From an uncultured Eubacteriales bacterium (lineage in GTDB: Bacteria > Bacillota > Clostridia > Oscillospirales > Oscillospiraceae), in assembly GCA_934597725.1 (NCBI GenBank), contig CAKTSK010000018.1:1-37748 (forward strand): 37,748 nt of DNA. The letters are read 5' to 3'. Under the pieces are notes generated by a model. That model saw only the letters and a list, made by a program, of their open reading frames with translations, was not told the origin of the DNA and did no database searches. Below are positions 15,967 through 23,592 of this stretch, piece by piece; position 1 is the stretch's first letter; every line of letters begins with the position of its first letter. A program made the translations under genes and the position numbers.

Positions 15967-17376
15967 TTAGAAGTACATGTACTTGTTGGCTTCCTTCCGC
16001 AGCTCGGCACGGAAATCGGGGTGTGCCACGGCGATCAGGTTCTCCACGCGCTGCTTCACGGTACGGGCGCGCAGCTTGGCCACGCCGTACTCGGTGATGA
16101 CCATGTCGGTCAGGTTACGAGACACGGAGACGATGGAGCCGGGATCCAGGATGGGGGCGATCCGGGAGACGGTGCCCTTCTTGGCGGTAGAGATCTGGCA
16201 CAGCATGGCGCGGCCGCCCTTGGAGTGATAAGCACCGTAGGCATAGTCGGTAGCGCCGCCGGTACCGGAGAACTGGATGTGGCCCAGAGCCTCAGCGGCC
16301 ACCTGGCCGGTCAGGTCGATCTGCAGAGCGGCGTTGATGGACACCATGTTGTCCTGCTGGGCAATGATCATGGGGTCGTTGGTGTAACGGCCGCGGCGCA
16401 TCATGACACGGGGATGGTTGTTCAGGTACTCATAGGTGAAGTTGTCGGCGATGATGAAGGTACCGACGGACCAGCCTTTGTCCAGGTTCTTGTAGCGGTT
16501 GGTGACCACGCCTCTCTGGATCATGCGAGCCATGGAAGCGCCGATCTGCTCGGTGTGGATGCCCAGGTCGTGGCGGTTCATCAGCTCGAAGCCGATGGCG
16601 TTGGGGATGCCGCCGAAGCCCAGCTGGATGCAGTCGCCGTCGTGGACCATCTCGGCAGCCATGCCGGCGATGGTCTTCTCAGCCTCGCCGATGGGGGGAT
16701 CCTGCAGCTCGTACAGATCCAGGTCAGACTCGATGATCACGTCGGCCATAGCAACGGGCAGCGCGCAGTCGCCGGGCAGGTGGGGGATCTTGGGGTTGAC
16801 CTCGTAGATGATCTTATCGGCAGAGTAGAAGGACTCCATCTGCCACTGCAGGTCGCAGGAAACGCAGCAGTAGCCGTGCTCGTCCATGGTGGACACGCCG
16901 ACGACGACCACGTTGGGGCGCTTGCAGCGGTGCAGCTCCTGGCCGTAGTTGTGCAGGTTGACAGGGAAGTAGGTGGACATGCCGGAGGGATGGATCTTCC
17001 GGAAGTTGCCATCATAGAAGAAGGTCTGGTGATGGAACTTATCCTTCAGCTCGGGGTTGGTGTGGACCTGATACTCAGGACCCCAGCGGTGCACGCAGGA
17101 CCACAGCTCCACGGGGTTGTTGGGATCGATGCGGTCGGCAATGCGGTGCAGATTACGATAGAAGAGGCGGGGCTCGCAGCCGTGGATGGAGTTGACGATG
17201 CAGTCGCCGCTCTCGATCAGGGCCAGAGCGTCTTCCACGGTACCCAGCTTGCTCTTGTAGATCTCCTCGTGGGTCATGCCGTCATAGGCACCGTTGAGGT
17301 ACTCTTCATGCTTCTTATGCTTCTTCAGCATAACGTCAGGAATGTAGCGATCATAATTATCGTAATGCTCAAACAT
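15967..17376 (-). CDS. Acetyl-CoA hydrolase/transferase family CoA-transferase (butyryl- or 4-hydroxybutyrate-type)
   Basis: 469 residues, near the normal length of class I CoA-transferases of the Cat/AbfT/But group. The glycine loop QLGFGGIPNAIG and, just after it, GIHTEQIG contain the region of the catalytic glutamate and oxyanion hole in 4-hydroxybutyrate CoA-transferase. The C-terminal half has QFSGTGGATDYAYGAYHSKG and ITEYGVAKLRARTV, which are highly conserved. These enzymes move CoA between acetate and butyryl-CoA or hydroxybutyrate in fermentation. Which substrate is used cannot be settled by eye. The start at 17376 is preferred (AGGAGG upstream); a longer frame lacks similarity. Codon use is strongly biased, as expected for a highly expressed gene. 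Confidence 0.92.
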   Translation of the reverse strand: MFEHYDNYDRYIPDVMLKKHKKHEEYLNGAYDGMTHEEIYKSKLGTVEDALALIESGDCIVNSIHGCEPRLFYRNLHRIADRIDPNNPVELWSCVHRWGPEYQVHTNPELKDKFHHQTFFYDGNFRKIHPSGMSTYFPVNLHNYGQELHRCKRPNVVVVGVSTMDEHGYCCVSCDLQWQMESFYSADKIIYEVNPKIPHLPGDCALPVAMADVIIESDLDLYELQDPPIGEAEKTIAGMAAEMVHDGDCIQLGFGGIPNAIGFELMNRHDLGIHTEQIGASMARMIQRGVVTNRYKNLDKGWSVGTFIIADNFTYEYLNNHPRVMMRRGRYTNDPMIIAQQDNMVSINAALQIDLTGQVAAEALGHIQFSGTGGATDYAYGAYHSKGGRAMLCQISTAKKGTVSRIAPILDPGSIVSVSRNLTDMVITEYGVAKLRARTVKQRVENLIAVAHPDFRAELRKEANKYMYF

Positions 17377-17457
17377 TGGAATGTGTCCTCCTGTCTTAAT
17401 ATGATGTACCCATCTGTGCTGTGCACATGTCTGCGCTATGCACAAGTTTACTCCTTT

Positions 17458-17486
17458 ATGCTACCTTAGGTTAATTCAAAAGTCAA
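17458..17486 (-). promoter_or_regulatory. Promoter of the CoA-transferase gene
   Basis: Minus-strand TTGACT (17481-17486), 17-nt spacer, TAGCAT (17458-17463). About 80 nt upstream of the ATG. The intergenic region 17377-17715 holds only this and the divergent promoter at 17614-17622. Confidence 0.7.
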
Positions 17487-17613
17487 GACAGGCATCGCGC
17501 ATTACTTTTACCAAAATTATTCTATCCCTTTTGTCTATTTTTTACATCATTTTCTCCCGGAACACTTCTCTCTCCTTTTTCTCCCGCTTTCTCTTCCCCT
17601 GGCCCCCGATTTC

Positions 17614-17622
17614 TGTTATAAT
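17614..17622 (+). promoter_or_regulatory. Extended -10 promoter of the FlK-like thioesterase gene
   Basis: TGT followed by a perfect TATAAT (17617-17622). The -35 position is weak. The leader to the ATG at 17716 is very GC-rich. Confidence 0.5.
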
Positions 17623-17715
17623 GCGCCCGGATCCGAGGCTCCTCTGCCCTCTCCCTCCTGCGGTCCCTGGGGGCGGCGGGGCCGGCGGAGCACTGTTTTA
17701 GGGAGGTATTTTTTC

Positions 17716-18111
17716 ATGTTGCAGCCTGGAATTTCTCTGGAGACCACCTTCTCCGTCACCCCGGAGCTGACCGCCAAAACGGTGGGCAGCGGCACCCTGG
17801 ACGTGCTGGCCACCCCCATCATGATCGCCCGCATGGAGCAGGCCGCCTGGACGGCAGTGGCCCCCTATCTGGAAGAGGGCGAGGGCACCGTCGGCACGCT
17901 GATGAACGTGCAGCACCTCAGCCCCACCCCGGTGGGCATGTCCGTGACCTGCCGGGCTGAGCTGACCCAGGCAGAAGGCCGCCGGCTGGTCTTTCAGGTC
18001 ACCGCCCGGGACGCGCGCGGCCTGGTGGGCCAGGGGACCCATGAGCGGGCCGTGATCCAGAACGACCGCTTTGTGGCAAAGGCCCAGAAAAAACTGGCGC
18101 CGGACGTGTGA
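17716..18111 (+). CDS. FlK-like hotdog thioesterase
   Basis: 131 residues, single hotdog domain. Thr33, Glu41 and His67 have the same spacing as the catalytic Thr42/Glu50/His76 of the fluoroacetyl-CoA thioesterase FlK of Streptomyces cattleya, and the surrounding context is alike (ATPIMIARMEQAA; VQHLSPTPVG). GTHERAVI near the end is the second conserved His-containing strand. Members in gut anaerobes have no proven link to fluoroacetate and may remove unwanted short acyl-CoAs. AGGGAGGT precedes the ATG; terminator at 18168-18212. Single gene between a CoA-transferase and a wall hydrolase. Confidence 0.88.
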   Translation: MLQPGISLETTFSVTPELTAKTVGSGTLDVLATPIMIARMEQAAWTAVAPYLEEGEGTVGTLMNVQHLSPTPVGMSVTCRAELTQAEGRRLVFQVTARDARGLVGQGTHERAVIQNDRFVAKAQKKLAPDV

Positions 18112-18167
18112 CCACTGCCCCGCGCCCCCTGTTGTTTCGTTGTGCCGCAGCCGTTCCGCTGGCGGAC

Positions 18168-18212
18168 AAAGGCCCGCAGACACAGACGCTCTGTGTTTCT
18201 GCGGGCCTTTTC
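18168..18212 (+). terminator. Intrinsic terminator of the FlK-like gene
   Basis: A 13-bp stem, AAAGGCCCGCAGA (18168-18180) with TCTGCGGGCCTTT (18198-18210), and an inner ACAG/CTGT pair; followed by a T/C-rich run. Confidence 0.88.
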
Positions 18213-18265
18213 CTGCCCTTTTTCTGGTTTCTCTGCGCTTTTCCTCTCTTTTTTCGGGAAAATAC

Positions 18266-18294
18266 TTGATTTTTTCTTACGAATAAATTACAAT
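18266..18294 (+). promoter_or_regulatory. Promoter of the SleB-type hydrolase gene
   Basis: TTGATT (18266-18271), 17-nt spacer, TACAAT (18289-18294); 45 nt upstream of the ATG. A housekeeping-type promoter rather than an obvious sporulation one. Confidence 0.7.
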
Positions 18295-18339
18295 ATGGTA
18301 ACAAATATAAACCATTTGGAAACAGGAGCCTGTGAGACC

Positions 18340-19209
18340 ATGAAAATTCATCTGCCCAGCACGATCATTTTGTCCGTGCTTTTGCTGGTCTTCTGCATCC
18401 AGGCGTTTGCCTTGGACCCTCGCGCCTCTTCCGGTGCCAGCGCGCTGGGCGCAGTCCCAGCTGCCGCCAGTTCTGCCAGCAACACAGGGGTCCCCTCTCA
18501 AATTTCCATCAACGGAGAACCCCTTGCCGCCTCGGCCTTCCTCCATGAAAACACCCTCTACCTGACCGCCGCACCTGTGATCAGCGCCCTCTTTCCCGAG
18601 GCACAGATCACCTTCCGGGACGGACAGTTTTCTGCGGCGGGCGATGGGGTCCAGGTGGACGCCGTCGTTGGAAACGCCTATTTCGCCGTCAACGACCGCT
18701 ATTTCTATGCCCCTGAGCTGGTGGCTGCGGAGCAGGACCTCCTGCTCCTGCCGGCTGAGCCGCTGGCCCAGGCCCTTGGCTGCGCGCTGACCACCGATCC
18801 CCAAACCAGCGTCCTGGATCTGGCCCAAGTCGGGCAGCCGGCCACCGCCGGAACCTACCCGGAGGAGGACCTGTACTGGCTCTCCCGGGCCATTTATGCC
18901 GAGTCCGGCAACCAGCCCATGAAGGGCCGCATCGCCGTGGGGACCGTCATCCTCAACCGCGTGGCAGACCCGGCCTTCCCCAACACCGTCCGGGAGGTCA
19001 TCTTCGCCCCGCGCCAGTTTTCCCCGGTGGACAACGGCACCATTTACCTGACCCCCGACACAGAGAGCGTCATCGCCGCCAAGCTTTGCCTGGATGGTGC
19101 GCGGGAGGCGGAGAATTGCCTGTATTTTAACGTGACCTCGATGGTCTCCTGGGCGGATCGCGCCCGCACCCTGTCCTGTACCATCGGCGACCACAACTTC
19201 TACTTATGA
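18340..19209 (+). CDS. Secreted cell wall hydrolase (SleB/Hydrolase_2 type) with copper amine oxidase-like N-domain
   Basis: 289 residues. An N-terminal signal or anchor helix (about 5-25) is followed by an Ala/Ser-rich linker, then a domain of the 'copper amine oxidase N-terminal' kind (about 52-160: ISINGEPLAASAFLHENTLYL, split, with ALG...DPQT), a presumed wall-binding module. The C-terminal Hydrolase_2 domain (about 175-289) has YWLSRAIYAESG with the catalytic Glu, GRIAVGTVILNRV, REVIFAPRQFSPVDNG and the terminal IGDHNFY. These enzymes cleave peptidoglycan glycan strands in cell growth or spore germination. The start at 18340 follows AGGAG; an upstream in-frame extension crosses the preceding terminator and is rejected. 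Confidence 0.9.
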   Translation: MKIHLPSTIILSVLLLVFCIQAFALDPRASSGASALGAVPAAASSASNTGVPSQISINGEPLAASAFLHENTLYLTAAPVISALFPEAQITFRDGQFSAAGDGVQVDAVVGNAYFAVNDRYFYAPELVAAEQDLLLLPAEPLAQALGCALTTDPQTSVLDLAQVGQPATAGTYPEEDLYWLSRAIYAESGNQPMKGRIAVGTVILNRVADPAFPNTVREVIFAPRQFSPVDNGTIYLTPDTESVIAAKLCLDGAREAENCLYFNVTSMVSWADRARTLSCTIGDHNFYL

Positions 19210-19268
19210 CCCTCGTTCGCCCGGTTTTTTCACCGGGCGAATTTTTTTGATTTTTTTCAAATTTCCTA

Positions 19269-19296
19269 TTGACTTCTTCGCAAAACCTGCTATAAT
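19269..19296 (+). promoter_or_regulatory. Promoter of tRNA-Ser
   Basis: TTGACT (19269-19274), 16-nt spacer, perfect TATAAT (19291-19296), about 58 nt before the mature tRNA. Confidence 0.8.
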
Positions 19297-19354
19297 AATC
19301 ATCGTTGCACTTGAGAAATCCCTTCCGAGGCAATGAAATGAACGAGCAAAACGT

Positions 19355-19447
19355 GGAGAAGTCGCGTAGTTTGGTCGAGCGCGCACGATTGGAAATCGTG
19401 TAGGCCCCAAAAGGGTCTCGAGGGTTCGAATCCCTCCTTCTCCGCCA
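19355..19447 (+). tRNA. tRNA-Ser (anticodon GGA)
   Basis: Acceptor stem GGAGAAG (19355-19361) pairs with CTTCTCC (19437-19443), discriminator G and encoded CCA. Anticodon stem CACGA/TCGTG with loop TTGGAAA gives anticodon GGA. The long variable arm (AGGCCCC...GGGTCTC) is typical of tRNA-Ser, and the T-arm is GAGGG-TTCGAAT-CCCTC. It reads UCC/UCU codons. It has its own promoter upstream and a terminator immediately downstream. Confidence 0.98.
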
Positions 19448-19452
19448 AAAGG

Positions 19453-19490
19453 AAAGCCCTTGAACTTCAATGGTTCAAGGGCTTTTTTCT
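19453..19490 (+). terminator. Intrinsic terminator of tRNA-Ser
   Basis: A 13-bp perfect stem, AAAGCCCTTGAAC (19453-19465) with GTTCAAGGGCTTT (19473-19485), a 7-nt loop, and a T-rich tail. From here to 19636 I see no gene, repeat or recognisable integration scar. Confidence 0.9.
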
Positions 19491-19636
19491 TTGTGTTTCA
19501 AGGGTTTTTCAGAGGTTCAAAGCGTTACGAAAGAACACGGGAAGATACGGGAGAATCATGTAAAAATCCTGTAGTGATCCACACGCTTTTGACCTGCTCC
19601 ATCACGGACCGATAGGCCGCGCCCCCAACTCGGCGT

Positions 19637-19699
19637 CATGCTTGATCCTCAGACCAAAAAAAGCCCTCCGGTGCTACAAAACCGGAGGGCTCAAGCATG
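19637..19699 (-). terminator. Nested hairpin terminator of the response regulator gene
   Basis: Core stem GCCCTCCGG (19663-19671) with CCGGAGGGC (19682-19690), followed on the minus strand by seven T: a normal intrinsic terminator for the gene ending at 19827. An outer perfect 9-bp stem, CATGCTTGA (19637-19645) with TCAAGCATG (19691-19699), encloses it and includes the T run in an internal loop. Confidence 0.8.
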
Positions 19700-19826
19700 G
19701 GGACATATGCAAACTACACGGAACTATGCGCCTCTAAGGATACAACAGTTCAAGGGAAATTGCAAGTCTTTTTTGAACTTTGTTCAGACTTTTTTCAAAT
19801 TGGATGCTTTTCCTGTCTCCCCTCTG

Positions 19827-20360
19827 TCACAGGTAATGGTTCAGGTAGTCCAGAAACCGCGCGCGGGTATCCGCTTTTTTCGATTGGCTGATGGGAATGT
19901 TCTCTCCCCGGTCCAGCAGAAAAAAGTTGGCGCGCATCTCCCGGACGCAATCCATGTTGACGCAGAAGCTCTTATGGCACTGCAAAAAGTGAGGGGGCAT
20001 CTGGGACATCAGGGCCGTCAGCGATCCGTACTGCTCCACCGGCTTGAGCAGGAAATAGATGTGATCGGTCTCATAGACCGCAGAACAGAACTCCAGATAG
20101 GCCGTGAGGAAGATCACCTGGGTCCGGCTTCCCTCTGGAAAGAGCTCTTTGGCCAGTTGGATTCCGTTGTTCTCCCCTTCCAGCCGAATGTCCAGGATCG
20201 CAAGGTCCGCCTGCATCCCTTGGCGAACAGCCTGCCGCAGACTGGCGGCAGTGGAAAAGGTATCGATCCGATGGGGGCGGGAAGACAGCGCGTCATGCAC
20301 CAAGCCGCGAAGGTGCTGGACAAGCAGGACGTCATCGTCGCAAATGAGAATGTTCAGCAT
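19827..20360 (-). CDS. Response regulator with truncated LytTR domain
   Basis: 177 residues. The receiver domain (1-110) is complete: acidic cluster Asp8-10, phosphoacceptor Asp57 (ILDIRL), Thr86 and Lys106 (LLKP). Only six residues after the Lys-Pro, the sequence enters the second half of a LytTR DNA-binding domain (113-177: SLTALMSQMPPHFLQCHKSF...IPISQSKK). The first half of LytTR, about 55-60 residues carrying the early beta strands, is missing without a frameshift. AgrA-type regulators are normally 230-250 residues. It faces an AgrC-like kinase gene across a shared 400-bp region. DNA binding may be lost or altered. The start at 20360 is supported by GAGG 7 nt upstream. Confidence 0.85.
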   Translation of the reverse strand: MLNILICDDDVLLVQHLRGLVHDALSSRPHRIDTFSTAASLRQAVRQGMQADLAILDIRLEGENNGIQLAKELFPEGSRTQVIFLTAYLEFCSAVYETDHIYFLLKPVEQYGSLTALMSQMPPHFLQCHKSFCVNMDCVREMRANFFLLDRGENIPISQSKKADTRARFLDYLNHYL

Positions 20361-20760
20361 AACATTACCTCGTTTTTTGATGTTCCAAAGACTTTGACAC
20401 TCCCCACAGCGAAAGCCGGAGGGCTGTTCGCTGGCCACTGCCTGCACCCTGTGAGGACTTACACGATCTCCCCGAGCGTATCATCCTACATCTTAATAGT
20501 ACAAGCCACAAAGGTCTCTTTCACTGGGGAACAAGGGGTGACTTATCTCCCGATAGCGAAAGCAAGGGGGTTTATGTCACTTGTAATAATTTTACTCAGT
20601 ATAAAGTAGAACGCCGGAAAGCGCAAGATATCCCGCTCTTTTTCTCACCTCCGAGGCAGGAAAGAAAGAAAATTCTGGAAATTCTTGTTGCCTTATGGGG
20701 CCTCCTGTGATACGATGCTGAGCAGGTACCCCCATTCATTTTGAAAGGCGGTCTTTTTTT
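20361..20760. other. Divergent intergenic region of the two-component pair
   Basis: 400 bp between the response regulator (minus) and kinase (plus). It contains a candidate plus-strand promoter (20688-20716) and no convincing minus-strand one. A tiny plus-strand frame at 20574-20609 (11 codons, MSLVIILLSIK, preceded by AAGGGGG) is noted but unproven. I see no clear LytTR direct repeats. Confidence 0.5.
20688..20716 (+). promoter_or_regulatory. Candidate promoter of the sensor kinase gene
   Basis: TTGCCT (20688-20693), 17-nt spacer, TACGAT (20711-20716), 45 nt before the ATG. Confidence 0.5.
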
Positions 20761-22068
20761 ATGAAGCCGGACCCTTTGCTTGCCCTGCCGTTCCTGTTGA
20801 TCAACGTCTACATCGCGTTCCTGAACACGCTGCTCCTCGACGCCATCCTGATCCCCAAGCCCCGGCCGTCGGCCGGACTGCGGCGGCTGCTCCTGCTGTT
20901 CCTCTGTGCGGGCGCCCTTCTGTCGGGCCTGTTCCTTCACCACACCGTGATCCTGAGAGCCCTTGTCGGGCTGCTCTTTCTGGCGCTGTCCACCGGGCTT
21001 CTCTTCCAGTCCTCGTTCCCCCACCGGCTGCTCGCTGCCGCTTCCTTTCTGGCCCTGGTCACCGCCGCGGAACTGGCCTCCGCCGCTGTGGTCTCTCTTT
21101 ATTACGGGCAGCACGCCCACGTCATCGCCTCAGACCCCGGCAAGTTCGTGCATATCCTGCCGGTCTACCTCTGTTCCTACACTGTCTTCTTTGGCATTCC
21201 CACCTTCTGCGTCTGGAGAAGACCTCTCCACAAAAAATACACCCGTTCCACCCTTCTGCAGGCCCTGATCCTGCCGCTGTCTCAAACGCTGCTGCTGGCC
21301 GCCTTTCTCTACCTGCTCTATCTGGGCGACCCGCCCTATGCCGACAGGCCCATGGATGGGTGGCTGAGCATCGCCGTGCTGGCCCTGTGCGTCGTGACAG
21401 ACATCCTCTTCCTCCGCGCCGTGGACAGGTTCGTGGCGAAACGACAGCTGGATGAGCAGAGAAAGCTCCAGAAGCAGCACTATCTCTCCCTGATGGAGCA
21501 GCAAAAAAGCCTGCGAAACTGGAAGCATGACATGGTCAACCATCTGCTGACCCTCTCCCTGCTGGCAGAGGAGGACACCGGAAAAGCCAAAACCTATCTG
21601 CACGCTCTGACAGAGCAGATCCAGAGGGTCCAGCCGGTGGGCTACTGCGAAAATCAGATCGCCGACGCCGTCCTCTCCTGCAAGGCCGCAGAGGCGGCCG
21701 CGCGGCAGGTGCGCTTCTCTGTGGAAGCCCTCCTCTCAGAGAGCGTCGCCATTGACGACCTGGACCTGATGAGCCTGCTGTCCAACCTCATCGACAACGG
21801 CCTGGACGCCGCCGCTCTGGGAACGGACCCCTTTGTGGACGTCCATCTGCGGGAGCAGGCCGGGACCGTCACCCTCCGGGTCCGCAATGCGCTGGCCCCC
21901 CACACGGTCCCCGACCTGACCCGGACCAGCAAGCCGGACAACCGCGCCCACGGCCTGGGCCTGCACATCATCCGGGGGATCTGCAAAAAATACCACGGGA
22001 CCTTCTCCTCCCAGCAGCAAGGAGATGTCTTTGAGATCCGTATCCTGCTGCTTCCCGCCAAAGACTAA
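20761..22068 (+). CDS. AgrC/VirS-like sensor histidine kinase
   Basis: 435 residues. The first 225 hold about six or seven transmembrane helices, the usual topology of peptide-sensing AgrC-type receptors. After a coiled coil (225-250) comes the phospho-acceptor box LRNWKHDMVNHL with His256 (HPK10-type, His-Asp), then a GHKL ATPase with N-box SNLIDNGLDAA (341-351) and G-box HGLGLHII (397-404). The CA domain is compact, as in this group. It should phosphorylate the divergently encoded regulator (19827-20360), whose output domain is abnormal. No agrD/agrB-like peptide or processing gene is seen beside it, so the signal is unknown. Confidence 0.9.
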   Translation: MKPDPLLALPFLLINVYIAFLNTLLLDAILIPKPRPSAGLRRLLLLFLCAGALLSGLFLHHTVILRALVGLLFLALSTGLLFQSSFPHRLLAAASFLALVTAAELASAAVVSLYYGQHAHVIASDPGKFVHILPVYLCSYTVFFGIPTFCVWRRPLHKKYTRSTLLQALILPLSQTLLLAAFLYLLYLGDPPYADRPMDGWLSIAVLALCVVTDILFLRAVDRFVAKRQLDEQRKLQKQHYLSLMEQQKSLRNWKHDMVNHLLTLSLLAEEDTGKAKTYLHALTEQIQRVQPVGYCENQIADAVLSCKAAEAAARQVRFSVEALLSESVAIDDLDLMSLLSNLIDNGLDAAALGTDPFVDVHLREQAGTVTLRVRNALAPHTVPDLTRTSKPDNRAHGLGLHIIRGICKKYHGTFSSQQQGDVFEIRILLLPAKD

Positions 22069-22190
22069 GGGCTGCGCTTTCGCCACCCTTGGTCTTTTTC
22101 TCTGTCTGTGTTCCGCTCGACCGCTCAAGTTACCCACGGCACACTGGCGCGCGAGGAGACCCATTCGCGCTGGCATCTGCGTCTTTTTTA

Positions 22191-22199
22191 TGGTAAAAT
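22191..22199 (+). promoter_or_regulatory. Candidate extended -10 promoter
   Basis: TGG directly before TAAAAT (22194-22199), about 80 nt before the ATG of the 405-residue membrane protein. The -35 is poor. Confidence 0.4.
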
Positions 22200-22280
22200 C
22201 ATGTTCCCTGGATATGTGCGCTGCCAGAAACAGGCCACCACAGAACCAACGCAGCGCAGAAAGGATCGGCGCCACACAGT

Positions 22281-23498
22281 ATGACAAAGAACGAAGAACT
22301 CCCCCCTCCCAGAAAGAGTACAGGAAAAACGATCGGCAAGCTGATCGGGGCGTTTTTCGCGCTGGCGTATTTGGCATTTTGTCTCTATGCCGGTGTGACC
22401 GGGAAATTTCCCGCCATGCAGGAACGCGAACATGTCATGCGTTTCGGAGAGCTCAAAAACTGGGTAGGCAGCGGTATGGCCGCAATCATGGTCGCAGCCC
22501 TGCTCATCCACTCCGCGCTCAATGATCGGAACCCCCGGAAGAAACACAAACCATCCTTCTTCCCCTTTTTTCTCCTCATGATCTTGCCAATCACGCTTCT
22601 GCTCCTTCTGGAGGCTTATCTGGACATTGGCTGGATCGGGATCGTTCTGTATGCTGGGATCGCGGCGCTCCTGTTTGGGATCGCATGGCTCCCACATCTG
22701 TTGAACCGCTGGATCACCCGCCGGCTTTTGCGCGAGGGACCCATGAGCGGCAAACAGCAGGTGCAGATCATCGAGTGGGCCCATGTTTATCCGCTGAAAA
22801 AGCTGCTGATCTTCGGGCTGTGGGCCTTTGGCGTGGTGCTGGTCCTGCGTGGTGTTTGGGTAACGGCAACCGGAACTGTCCCGCTGGACGGAGAACTGTT
22901 TCTGTTCTTGCTTGGCACAGCGGTTCTGGTCGTGGCCCTGTTTCGGAAAATGAAACGCTACGTCTGTACGCCTTACCGGAACATCCCGGTGCTGAATCAG
23001 ATCCTCAGCAAACATCAGTTGGAACAGCTGCTGGACGGAGAACGATTGGAACCCGTCCCCTTTGAACATCCCGCGATGAAACAGGAGCTGGACATTTATC
23101 GAAGCCAGAACTGGATGCTCATCGGCGGGAAGCTGCTCTCCAAAAAGCTGGCGCTCCGGGTCAAACTGAACCGGTCCGGGAGCAAGACCTCCTTAACCGT
23201 GCTTTACCTCAACGGCATGACAGCCAAAGCAACGGTCGATCTGGAGATCCGGGAGAGCCAATACCAGGAGTTCACGTCTGTGCTGAAGGAATTAACAGGA
23301 TACGAAGGCTCGCTTCAGCTCGACGGAAAAGAGGACGCGCTGGCAGAGAAATTTGCGTCCTTTTTCCCCGCTCACGCTACCGACCGGGAGCGCACCGCCG
23401 CGTTTCTTTCTCAAGACGTGACCGCGATCCGACAGGACTACATGCAGACCTTCTCCCCACCGCCGAAGAAGAAAAAGCGAAGCAGGAAAGCGCCTTGA
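22281..23498 (+). CDS. Unrecognised membrane protein
   Basis: 405 residues; I do not recognise a family. Visible layout: a basic N-terminus, about six hydrophobic segments (near 20-40, 62-77, 93-112, 117-137, 172-192, 203-218), then a soluble domain (about 225-370) of mixed strands and helices with a central KLALRVKLNRSGSKTSLTVL-type strand pair, and a very basic lysine-rich tail (PPPKKKKRSRK). The soluble part is probably cytoplasmic, given the basic ends. No catalytic motif is apparent. It follows the kinase gene by 212 nt on the same strand with its own possible promoter, and ends at a long perfect palindrome (23521-23569). Confidence 0.75.
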   Translation: MTKNEELPPPRKSTGKTIGKLIGAFFALAYLAFCLYAGVTGKFPAMQEREHVMRFGELKNWVGSGMAAIMVAALLIHSALNDRNPRKKHKPSFFPFFLLMILPITLLLLLEAYLDIGWIGIVLYAGIAALLFGIAWLPHLLNRWITRRLLREGPMSGKQQVQIIEWAHVYPLKKLLIFGLWAFGVVLVLRGVWVTATGTVPLDGELFLFLLGTAVLVVALFRKMKRYVCTPYRNIPVLNQILSKHQLEQLLDGERLEPVPFEHPAMKQELDIYRSQNWMLIGGKLLSKKLALRVKLNRSGSKTSLTVLYLNGMTAKATVDLEIRESQYQEFTSVLKELTGYEGSLQLDGKEDALAEKFASFFPAHATDRERTAAFLSQDVTAIRQDYMQTFSPPPKKKKRSRKAP

Positions 23499-23520
23499 AC
23501 CCGACGCGCCTGCCAAACAA

Positions 23521-23569
23521 GCAAACGTCACAGGGAACCGCTGCTCCAGCGGTTCCCTGTGACGTTTGC
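23521..23569. terminator. Long perfect inverted repeat between convergent genes
   Basis: 23 bp of perfect complementarity (23521-23543 with 23547-23569) and a 3-nt CTC loop. It lies between the ends of the unknown membrane protein (plus) and the phosphatase (minus), so a bidirectional terminator is the simplest role. There is no T run. Confidence 0.7.
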
Positions 23570-23592
23570 ACCGGTCCTGTATGTCTGGCGGC

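Noticed and set aside
15832..17469. 545-codon plus-strand ORF
   Set aside because: Antisense shadow of the CoA-transferase gene; composition is His/Val/Gly-rich with no family features.
19204..19470. 88-codon minus-strand ORF (contains GGEGGIRTLE)
   Set aside because: It is antisense to tRNA-Ser and its terminator; this peptide is a well-known false ORF opposite tRNA-Ser genes.
19490..19636. Possible prophage or island attachment site 3' of tRNA-Ser
   Set aside because: No duplicated tRNA 3' end, integrase gene or direct repeat is seen nearby.
20574..20609. 11-codon ORF MSLVIILLSIK with an AAGGGGG upstream, near the AgrC-like kinase
   Set aside because: Tempting as a signal peptide gene, but it is too short, lacks an AgrD-like layout, and no AgrB-like processing protein is present.
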